In this document: positions 57,459 to 64,000 of the stretch, one piece after another
Layout of the letters: every line of letters begins with the position of its first letter
Position numbering within the stretch: the stretch's first letter is position 1
Source of the DNA: Paraburkholderia fynbosensis
GTDB lineage: Bacteria; Pseudomonadota; Gammaproteobacteria; Burkholderiales; Burkholderiaceae
Assembly (NCBI RefSeq): GCF_902859935.1
Contig: NZ_CADIKI010000002.1
Coordinates: 186,001 to 250,000, forward strand
Reading direction: 5' to 3'
Length of the DNA stretch: 64,000 nucleotides
The notes under the pieces: model-generated
The model's database searches: none
What the model was told of the DNA's origin: nothing
What the model saw: the letters and a program-made list of their open reading frames with translations, nothing else
Position numbers and translations under genes: made by a program

Positions 57459-57916
57459 ATCGTCTGTCTCCACCATCTGTTTTGGGATGGCTCCAAGGTA
57501 TCGGGGACGAAAAGGTGCAACAAGACCACTGGGGCCTATTCCGGCATTCCCGGTGACGATATGCGGGCGCGTCGTTTGAAAGCTGAATTAAAGGTGCGCG
57601 CATGGCCGATCGGCGGTGAGCCCTTGGCAGCGGCGCTGCGAGGCCGCTCGCCGCGCGTGCCCGGCGCGCCGGGATATATGTGAGAATCAATGAGGTGTAT
57701 CGCATCTGGCGCATAGTCCTGTTTTCATGCGGCTCGCGGCGTGGCGGGGTTAACCCGCGAATGGCGATTGTCGGCATGCGTTCTGGCGCGAGTGCTCGTG
57801 TGCGCATCGGGGCGCGTTTCAGCGTGAACGTTGGCGCGCTTCGCGCATGCTCGATGTCGCTTCTCCCTGCACCCGATGCGTACCCATCTCCCCACCCATT
57901 TGACGACCCATCGCCT
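57459..57916. other. divergent intergenic region of permease and xylulokinase genes
   Basis: About 460 bases. The xylB frame is open upstream to 57680 but encodes a poor sequence. I saw no strong palindrome, terminator or recognisable riboswitch. It presumably holds both promoters. Confidence 0.4.
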
Positions 57917-59380
57917 ATGAGTTTTCTCGGCATCGACCTCGGCACCGGTTCCCTCAAAGCGGCGATCGTCGACGAACAAGGTCGCGAGCAGGCGGTGGCG
58001 AGCGTCGCGTATGCGCTCGACACACCGCACGCGGGTTGGGCTGAAACGCCGGTGCAGACATGGTGGCGCGCGCTCTGCGAAGCGATGGCGCGCTTGCCCG
58101 AAGGCTTGCGCCACGAGGTGCAGGCGATCGGCTTTTCCGGGCAGATGCACGGCGTCGTGCTGATCGACGGGGCAGGCGAAGCCGTGCGCCCCGCGATGCT
58201 CTGGCCCGACACGCGCGCGCTGGACCTGCTCGATGCGTGGCCCGAGCCGCAGCCGAATCCGGTCGCTCCGGGCATGGCCGGTCCGTTGCTGCGCTGGATC
58301 GTGCTGCACGAACCGGAGCTCGCGCGCCGCACGCGTTGGGCGCTGCAACCGAAGGACTGGCTGCGCGTCGCACTCGGCGGCGCGGTGGCGACCGACCCAT
58401 CCGACGCGTGCGCGACCGCGCTCGCCGATCCCGCTGGCGTATGGGACGCGGCCCTGCTCGAACGCCTGCGGATTCCGCGCGAGTGGTTCGCACCGCTGGC
58501 GCCGTCGTATGCGGCGGGGGGCGTGCTGTCGGAGAGCGCGGCGCACGCGCTTGGCCTGCGCGCCGGCATCGTGCTTGCGACCGGCGCCGCGGATACGCCC
58601 TGCGCGGCGCTCGGCAGCGGACTCGCGCACGACGGCGACGCGTTGCTCACCACCGGCACCGGCGGACAGATCGTCGTGCTCGCTGCGCATAAGCCCGCGG
58701 CGGTGAAGGGCTTGCACCGCTATCGGGCGGCGAGCGATCACTGGTACCGGATGGCGGCGATGCAAAACGTCGGCATCGCACTGGAGCGGGCGCGGGGATG
58801 GCTGTCGTATGAATGGGCCGATGCTTATCTTGACGCATTCGGTGATGCATTCGGCGACGAAGCGGGCAGGATTGCCAACGACCACGCCAACCTGACCTTC
58901 CTGCCTTACCTCACAGGTGAGCGCACCCCATGGCTCAACCCGCAGGCGCGCGGCGGCTGGCTCGGTCTCGCGCTCGATCACACGCGCGGCGCGATGATGC
59001 GAGCCGCGTTCGAAGGCGTCGCGTTCTCGCTGCGCGCAGGGCTCGACGCAATTCGTGCGAGCGGCGCCACGGTGACGGCCTTGAAGCTCGCCGGCGGCGG
59101 TTCCGTCGACGCGCGTTGGCGCCAGCTGCTCGCCGACGCGTTGAACGTCGAACTGCATGCGGTCGATTGCCCGAATGCCGCGCCGCGTGGCGCGGCCATG
59201 CTCGGCGGCCTCGCGAGCGGCCATTGGCGCGTCGACGATCTGGCCGCGCTCGCGCCGGGCACGACGCGCGTCGCGAGGCCGCAAGGCGATGCCGCGCTCG
59301 AAGCACGCTATGCGCGCTTTCTCGATCTGTATGGCCGCGTCGAGACATGGTTCGGCGTCGGCGGCACGACGCCGCGCTAG
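57917..59380 (+). CDS. xylB: xylulokinase
   Basis: A 487-residue FGGY-family kinase that phosphorylates D-xylulose to xylulose 5-phosphate for the pentose phosphate pathway. It has [21 protein letters not shown] at the start, [37 protein letters not shown] and, in the C-terminal domain, [21 protein letters not shown] and [15 protein letters not shown] 57917 is set by these features. No xylose isomerase or transporter is nearby, so the gene stands apart from a xylose operon. Confidence 0.93.
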   Translation: MSFLGIDLGTGSLKAAIVDEQGREQAVASVAYALDTPHAGWAETPVQTWWRALCEAMARLPEGLRHEVQAIGFSGQMHGVVLIDGAGEAVRPAMLWPDTRALDLLDAWPEPQPNPVAPGMAGPLLRWIVLHEPELARRTRWALQPKDWLRVALGGAVATDPSDACATALADPAGVWDAALLERLRIPREWFAPLAPSYAAGGVLSESAAHALGLRAGIVLATGAADTPCAALGSGLAHDGDALLTTGTGGQIVVLAAHKPAAVKGLHRYRAASDHWYRMAAMQNVGIALERARGWLSYEWADAYLDAFGDAFGDEAGRIANDHANLTFLPYLTGERTPWLNPQARGGWLGLALDHTRGAMMRAAFEGVAFSLRAGLDAIRASGATVTALKLAGGGSVDARWRQLLADALNVELHAVDCPNAAPRGAAMLGGLASGHWRVDDLAALAPGTTRVARPQGDAALEARYARFLDLYGRVETWFGVGGTTPR

Positions 59381-59619
59381 CCGCAGCAATGTCCGGTCAG
59401 GACAATGCGATGACGCGCTTTGCAATACCATTACGCTTTTCGCGCGCTAAGCTGCATCCCGCCCTGCGCTGTCGGCCGCTATCGCGTCGGCGCCGGCCAG
59501 CGGCGTCGCGCACGCATCACGTGTGGCAAGCGCAACGCAACATCCGCGGATCACCCGCGCGCCGCGACGTAACGAACCGCGACGCGCGTCGCATTCACAG
59601 ACTCACAGGAGCATTGACG

Positions 59620-60726
59620 ATGAAGACCAAAGCAGCAATCGCATGGAAAGCCGGCGCCCCGTTGACGATCGAGGAAGTCGATCTGGAAGGGCCGCGCGCC
59701 GGTGAAGTCCTGATCGAAGTGAAGGCGACGGGCATCTGCCACACCGACTACTACACGCTGTCTGGTGCCGATCCCGAAGGCATCTTCCCGGCGATTCTCG
59801 GCCACGAAGGTGCGGGCGTGATCGTCGATACCGGTCCGGGCGTCGGCACGCTGAAAAAGGGCGACCACGTGATTCCGCTGTACACGCCGGAATGCCGCCA
59901 GTGCAAGTTCTGCCTCTCGCGCAAGACGAACCTGTGTCAGGCGATCCGCTCGACGCAAGGCAAGGGCTTGATGCCGGACGCCACGTCGCGTTTCTCGCTC
60001 GACGGCAAGCCGCTGTTTCACTACATGGGCACGTCCACGTTCTCGAACTACATCGTCGTGCCGGAAATCGCGGTCGCGAAGGTGCGTGAGGACGCGCCGT
60101 TCGACAAGATCTGCTACATCGGCTGCGGCGTGACGACCGGCGTCGGCGCCGTGGTGTATTCGGCGAAGGTAGAAGCGGGTGCGAACGTCGTCGTGTTCGG
60201 TCTCGGCGGCATCGGCCTGAACGTGATTCAAGGCGCGAAGATGGTCGGCGCGGACAAGATCATCGGCGTCGATATCAACCCGGGGCGCGTCGAGCTGGCG
60301 AAGAAGTTCGGCATGACCCACTTCATCAACCCGAACGAAGTCGAGAACGTCGTCGATCACATCGTGCAGCTCACCGACGGCGGCGCGGACTATTCGTTCG
60401 AATGCATCGGTAACACGAAGGTGATGCGCCAGGCGCTGGAGTGCACGCACAAGGGCTGGGGCCAGTCGTTCATCATCGGCGTGGCGGCGGCGGGCGAGGA
60501 GATCAGCACGCGTCCGTTCCAGCTGGTGACGGGCCGCGAATGGAAGGGCTCAGCCTTCGGCGGCGCGCGTGGGCGCACCGACGTGCCGAAGATCGTCGAC
60601 TGGTACATGGAAGGCAAGATCAATATCGACGACCTCATCACGCACCGTCTGCCGCTCGAACGCATCAACGAGGCCTTCGATCTGATGAAGAAGGGCGAGT
60701 CGATCCGCTCGGTAGTGCTGTACTAA
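59620..60726 (+). CDS. frmA: S-(hydroxymethyl)glutathione dehydrogenase, class III alcohol dehydrogenase
   Basis: A 368-residue zinc enzyme that oxidises S-hydroxymethylglutathione, formed from formaldehyde and glutathione, to S-formylglutathione with NAD+. The catalytic zinc ligands are C40 ([10 protein letters not shown]) and H62/E63 (GHEGAGV), structural zinc C92, C95, C98 and C106, and the NAD motif [14 protein letters not shown]. Length is typical of class III. ATG 59620 has an ACAGGAG site. The frame is open far upstream through xylB, but only by chance. fghA follows after 15 bases. Confidence 0.97.
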   Translation: MKTKAAIAWKAGAPLTIEEVDLEGPRAGEVLIEVKATGICHTDYYTLSGADPEGIFPAILGHEGAGVIVDTGPGVGTLKKGDHVIPLYTPECRQCKFCLSRKTNLCQAIRSTQGKGLMPDATSRFSLDGKPLFHYMGTSTFSNYIVVPEIAVAKVREDAPFDKICYIGCGVTTGVGAVVYSAKVEAGANVVVFGLGGIGLNVIQGAKMVGADKIIGVDINPGRVELAKKFGMTHFINPNEVENVVDHIVQLTDGGADYSFECIGNTKVMRQALECTHKGWGQSFIIGVAAAGEEISTRPFQLVTGREWKGSAFGGARGRTDVPKIVDWYMEGKINIDDLITHRLPLERINEAFDLMKKGESIRSVVLY

Positions 60727-60741
60727 ACGAGGAGCGTCGCG

Positions 60742-61593
60742 ATGCTTGAACTATTGTCGTCGCATGCATGCTATGGGGGCGAGCAGCGTTTTTATCGGCA
60801 CGACTCGCACATCATCGGTTTGCCGATGCGCTTCTCGGTCTATCTGCCGCCGCAGGCTCTGCAGACCGACGCGAAGGTGCCCGCGCTGTTCTATCTCGCG
60901 GGTCTGACCTGCACGGAAGAAACGTTTCCGATCAAGGCCGGCGCGCAGCGCTTCGCCGCCCAGCACGGCATCGCGCTGATCTCGCCGGACACCAGTCCGC
61001 GCGGCGCGGGCGCGCCGGGCGAAAGCGCGGCGTGGGATTTCGGCGTGGGCGCGGGCTTTTACGTCGACGCGACGCAGGAGCCGTGGGCGACGCACTACCG
61101 GATGTACTCGTACGTGCGCGACGAGTTGCGCGACGCGGTGCTCGCCAATCTGCCGGTGGATGGCGCGCGCCTCGGCGTGTTCGGGCATTCGATGGGCGGT
61201 CACGGTGCGTTGATGCTGGCGCTGCGCAATCCGCAGATCTATCGGTCGGTGTCGGCGTTCGCGCCGATTGCCGCGCCGATGCGCAGCCCGTGGGGCGAGA
61301 AGGCGTTCAGCGGCTATCTGGGCGAAGACCGCGAAGCGTGGAAGCAGTACGACGCGAGCGAGCTGGTGGCGCACGCATCGCGCAAGTTCGCGCAAGGGAT
61401 TCTGGTCGATCAGGGTCTCGCGGATCAGTTTCTCGCCGGGCAGTTGAATCCGGATGTGTTCGAAGCCGCTTGCCAGAGGGCAGGGCAGCCGTTGACACTG
61501 CGCCGTCATGCGGGCTATGACCACGGCTATTACTTCATCTCGACGTTCATCGAGGATCATCTCGCCCATCACGCCAAGGCGTTGCTCGGGTGA
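60742..61593 (+). CDS. fghA: S-formylglutathione hydrolase
   Basis: A 283-residue serine esterase that hydrolyses S-formylglutathione to formate and glutathione, completing formaldehyde detoxification begun by FrmA. The nucleophile is S150 in GHSMGGHGA. The family block YLAGLTCTEETFPIKAGAQRFAAQHGIALISPDTSPRG and the late GYDHGYYF with the catalytic histidine are present. GAGGAG precedes ATG 60742. It is co-transcribed with frmA; no FrmR-type regulator is nearby. Confidence 0.96.
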   Translation: MLELLSSHACYGGEQRFYRHDSHIIGLPMRFSVYLPPQALQTDAKVPALFYLAGLTCTEETFPIKAGAQRFAAQHGIALISPDTSPRGAGAPGESAAWDFGVGAGFYVDATQEPWATHYRMYSYVRDELRDAVLANLPVDGARLGVFGHSMGGHGALMLALRNPQIYRSVSAFAPIAAPMRSPWGEKAFSGYLGEDREAWKQYDASELVAHASRKFAQGILVDQGLADQFLAGQLNPDVFEAACQRAGQPLTLRRHAGYDHGYYFISTFIEDHLAHHAKALLG

Positions 61594-61692
61594 GCTCGTC
61601 GTAGTTCGAGAGGGCGATGGCGGCGGCATGCAGATGTGCTGTCCCCATCGGCCAGGCGCGGCGCGCAAGCGGCCGATGAGCCGCTCACTGAC

Positions 61693-62475
61693 TCAACGCC
61701 GCTTCAACAAACTTCCGCCATACACCAGCGCCGACAGCGCGGTGATCCAGAAGCTCGTCGGCCAATCGGTATAGAACGCCAGTGTCAGACCCAGCCACGC
61801 CTGCAGCAGCGCGAATACGGCGGCCAGCACGAGCCCGGTCGACAGCCGAGTCGTCATGTTCTGCGCCGCGGCGGCCGGGCCGACCATCAGCGTGAACACC
61901 AGCAGCACGCCGACGATCTGCGTGCACGCAGCCACGGCCAGCGCGGCGATCGCGAGAAACAACACCGACACCAGACGCAGCGATACGCCCTTGGCCTCAG
62001 CCAGTTCCGGCTGCAACGACGCGAACAGCAGCGGTCGCATGATCGCCGCGAGCGCCGCCAGGCTGACGATGCCCAACGCCGCGAGCACAGCGAGCGTCGA
62101 CGTGTTCACGCCGAGCACGTTGCCGAACAGCAGCGCGGTGACCTGCGTCGCATACGCGGTGAAGAAGTGCAGGAACAACAAGCCGAAGCCGAGCGATAGC
62201 GACAGGATCACGCCGATCGCGACGTCGCGTCCGGCAAGCCGCTCGCCGAGCGCGCCCATGCCGACGCCCGCCGCGAGTGTGAAGCCGATCATCCCCCAGA
62301 TCGGCGAGATGCCGATCAGCACCGCGCCGGTCGCGCCGGTGAAGCCGACGTGCGAGAGCGCATGGCCGGCGAAGGTCTGTCCCCGCATCACCAGAAAATA
62401 GCCCACCACACCGGCCAGCACCGCGACGATCCCCGACGCCGCGAATGCGTTCACCATGAAATCGTATTCAAACAT
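61693..62475 (-). CDS. znuB: zinc ABC transporter permease
   Basis: A 260-residue ABC-3 family membrane protein with about 8 helices, the channel of the zinc importer. The family stretch GYFLVMRGQTFAGHALSHVGFTGATGAVLIGISPIWG is clear. Its start overlaps the znuC stop by 8 bases, so translation is coupled. Transcription order is znuA, znuC, znuB. A Zur box would be expected before znuA, which lies outside the window. Confidence 0.93.
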   Translation of the reverse strand: MFEYDFMVNAFAASGIVAVLAGVVGYFLVMRGQTFAGHALSHVGFTGATGAVLIGISPIWGMIGFTLAAGVGMGALGERLAGRDVAIGVILSLSLGFGLLFLHFFTAYATQVTALLFGNVLGVNTSTLAVLAALGIVSLAALAAIMRPLLFASLQPELAEAKGVSLRLVSVLFLAIAALAVAACTQIVGVLLVFTLMVGPAAAAQNMTTRLSTGLVLAAVFALLQAWLGLTLAFYTDWPTSFWITALSALVYGGSLLKRR

Positions 62476-63451
62476 CGTGCGTGTGTCCGTCGCGTGAGTC
62501 GTGCTGGTGGGCGTGGCTGTGCGCGTGGCCGTGCGAGTGCGAGTGGCCGGGGCCGCCGTCCTCGTCGTGTTCGTGCTCGTGATCGTGTTTCTCGACTTCG
62601 ACGTCGCCCGACATCACGAAGATGCGTCCATTCACGCGCATCACGTCGATCGGCGAGCCATACAGGCGCGACAGCACCGGCCGCGTGATCACTTCGTCGA
62701 CGGTGCCGAGCGCCGCCACGCCGCTGCCGAGATACAGCACGCGGTCGAGCGAGTTCAGCAGCGGATTCAGCTCATGCGCGGAAAATAGCACGGCGATGCC
62801 GAGTTCGCGCTGCACGCTTCGCACCAGTTCGACCACGCTCTTTTGATGATGCGGATCGAGGCTGATCAGCGGTTCGTCGAGCAGCAGCAGTTTCGGATTG
62901 CCGAGCAGGCATTGCGCGAGCAGCAGCCGCTGACGCTCGCCGCCCGACAGTTCCGACAACGGCCGCTCGGCCAGCGTGCGGCCGCCGACCAGATCGAGCA
63001 CGCGCTCGACGTCGGCGCGCGTTTTCGCATCCGCATGCGGCAAGCCCCAGCGGTGGCCGTCGGCGGCCATCGCGACGAAATCGCGGCCGCGCACGCGCCG
63101 GCCGGCGAGCGCGCTGCGCGTCTGCGGCATATAGCCGATCGACGCATTGCCGCGTTCGACCGGCTGCCCCAGCACGCGGATCGCGCCTTGCGCCGCGGGC
63201 ACGAGGCCGAGCACGGCGCGCATCAGCGTGGTTTTGCCCGCGCCGTTCGGCCCGAGCACACCGATGAATTCGCCCTGGTTCACCACGAAGCCGGTGTCGC
63301 GCAAGATCGTGCGGCCGCCGAGTTCGAGGGTCACGTGGTCGAGTTCGAGCACGGGCGTGGTGCGGGGGGCGCTTGCGGCCGCGCTTGCCGCCAGGCTGCC
63401 CGATGGGCGGCCTGACGCGCTGGCTGGCGCGTTGCGGCCAGTCGAGGTCAT
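62468..63451 (-). CDS. znuC: zinc ABC transporter ATPase with histidine-rich tail
   Basis: A 327-residue ATPase. Walker A is GPNGAGKTTLMRAV, the signature is LSGGERQRLLLAQ, and Walker B is LLLLDEPLISLDPHHQ. The N-terminal about 30 residues are Ala/Ser-rich. The last about 40 residues hold 14 histidines in HSHSHGHAHSHAH-like repeats with Asp/Glu, which would bind zinc and may sense cytoplasmic metal. ATG at about 63451 overlaps the znuA stop (ATGA). The ATPase drives zinc uptake through ZnuB. Confidence 0.94.
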   Translation of the reverse strand: MTSTGRNAPASASGRPSGSLAASAAASAPRTTPVLELDHVTLELGGRTILRDTGFVVNQGEFIGVLGPNGAGKTTLMRAVLGLVPAAQGAIRVLGQPVERGNASIGYMPQTRSALAGRRVRGRDFVAMAADGHRWGLPHADAKTRADVERVLDLVGGRTLAERPLSELSGGERQRLLLAQCLLGNPKLLLLDEPLISLDPHHQKSVVELVRSVQRELGIAVLFSAHELNPLLNSLDRVLYLGSGVAALGTVDEVITRPVLSRLYGSPIDVMRVNGRIFVMSGDVEVEKHDHEHEHDEDGGPGHSHSHGHAHSHAHQHDSRDGHTHDV

Positions 63452-64000
63452 TGAGTTTTTCCTGTGGCGCCGGAGCTTGCCGATTTTGCCGCTTTCGCAT
63501 TGTTCGCACCGCTCGCACCGTTCGTGCCGCCCGCGGCCAGCGCCGCGCTGAGCGCGTCGAGCTGCGTGAGCATCCACGTCTGATAGGTCTTACCGGCCGG
63601 CAGGGTTTCGGTGACGCTCATGGTCGGCACCTGCGATTGCTGCGCGAGCTTCAACATGCGTCGGGTCAGGGCCTCGGTTGCCTGGCTGTTATAGATCAGA
63701 ACGCGTACGCGCTTCTCGCGCAGATCGCGTTCGAACGCGGCGATATCGGCCGCGCTGGCTTCGGTGTCGTTCATGACGGCGAGCTGGAAGCGCTGATTGC
63801 GCATCGTCAGCCCCACCGCGTCCGACATATAGCCGAACACCGGCTCGGTCGCCGTGACCGGCACGCCCGCATAGCGGCCATGCAGTTCGGCGACCTTGGC
63901 GTCGATCGGCTTGAGCGAAGCGAGAAACTTCGCGAGGTTCGCATCGTACGCCGACTTGTGCGCCGGGTCAGCCGCGACGAGCGCGTCGCTCACCGCGCGC
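63448..64000 (-). CDS. znuA: zinc ABC transporter substrate-binding protein, partial
   Basis: The C-terminal about 184 residues of a cluster A-I metal-binding lipoprotein or periplasmic protein; the 5' end lies past the right edge. Features of ZnuA include PVTATEPVFGYMSDAVGL, NDTEASAADIAAFERDL and VPTMSVTETLPAGKTYQTWMLTQLDAL. The C-terminal 35 residues are Ala/Gly/Ser/Lys-rich. The GTG at 63993 is internal rather than the start. The stop overlaps the znuC start by 4 bases. It would deliver Zn(II) to ZnuB. Confidence 0.9.
   Translation of the reverse strand, partial: RAVSDALVAADPAHKSAYDANLAKFLASLKPIDAKVAELHGRYAGVPVTATEPVFGYMSDAVGLTMRNQRFQLAVMNDTEASAADIAAFERDLREKRVRVLIYNSQATEALTRRMLKLAQQSQVPTMSVTETLPAGKTYQTWMLTQLDALSAALAAGGTNGASGANNAKAAKSASSGATGKTQ

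Noticed and set aside
57459..57700. Purine riboswitch upstream of the NCS2 permease
   Set aside because: I could not find a three-way junction with the conserved purine-aptamer loops. A covariance search would settle it.
57725..59431. A 568-codon minus-strand open frame
   Set aside because: Antisense to xylulokinase, with shadow-frame composition.
58930..59619. N-terminal extension of FrmA into xylB
   Set aside because: FrmA homologues start at MKTKAA with a ribosome site at 59620; the extension is Arg-rich shadow sequence.

Overview
This 64 kb window is GC-rich, densely coding chromosomal DNA from a Burkholderiaceae betaproteobacterium, most likely a Paraburkholderia. The grounds are gene order and protein character: recA-recX-DUF2889-sucC-sucD, a pilin next to a PglL-type oligosaccharyltransferase, pgk-pyk-fba-purC-purE-purK-Sua5, a BpeR/BpeAB-OprB-type efflux locus, and an ilvE-CHCC-waaF cluster. 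It reads as core chromosome. I saw no insertion sequence, integrase, prophage, CRISPR array or rRNA. One tRNA-Met(CAU) is present.

Layout. 0-5.6 kb: two small hypothetical genes, D-galactonate dehydratase with a divergent GntR/FadR regulator (frameshifted here), a DHA2 efflux pump with a divergent MarR regulator, and a small exported protein. 5.6-6.0 kb: a candidate small RNA and tRNA-Met. 6-10.3 kb: an MHS-family symporter beside a TctD/TctE-like two-component system. 10.4-18.9 kb: recA with an SOS box, recX, DUF2889, sucCD, a TerC-family protein, type IV pilin and pglL. 19-26.3 kb: moaC, a BepA-like protease, an alpha/beta hydrolase pair, an NTF2-like protein, and the ilvE-zinc finger-waaF cluster. 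26.5-36.2 kb: azlCD, then lower glycolysis (pgk, pyk, fba) followed by purCEK and threonylcarbamoyl-AMP synthase. 36.3-46.6 kb: a GDSL lipoprotein esterase, a frameshifted sterol-desaturase gene, PBP4 (dacB), a QseBC/PmrAB-like system next to a DegP/MucD protease, and small envelope or hypothetical genes. 46.8-55.9 kb: a GlxA-type AraC regulator divergent from an isochorismatase-like hydrolase, then the RND efflux locus. 56-64 kb: an NCS2 purine permease, xylulokinase, the glutathione-dependent formaldehyde pathway (frmA-fghA) and the znuACB zinc importer, whose znuA runs off the right edge.

How it fits together. Several loci pair a regulator with its likely target across a short divergent region that contains a visible operator: GntR/dgoD, MarR/emrB and TetR/RND. 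Upstream of degP there is a PmrA-type direct repeat, directly after the genes of a PmrA/QseB-like regulator and its kinase. Two genes, the GntR regulator and the desaturase, each appear to have lost one base. That is either real decay or sequencing error, and in the desaturase case it creates a false 769-residue fusion with the downstream esterase. The most novel-looking item is a putative minus-strand small RNA at about 5655-5765, with an exact CCUCCUCCC (anti-Shine-Dalgarno) motif in a hairpin loop followed by an intrinsic terminator. I found no clearly new multi-gene system.
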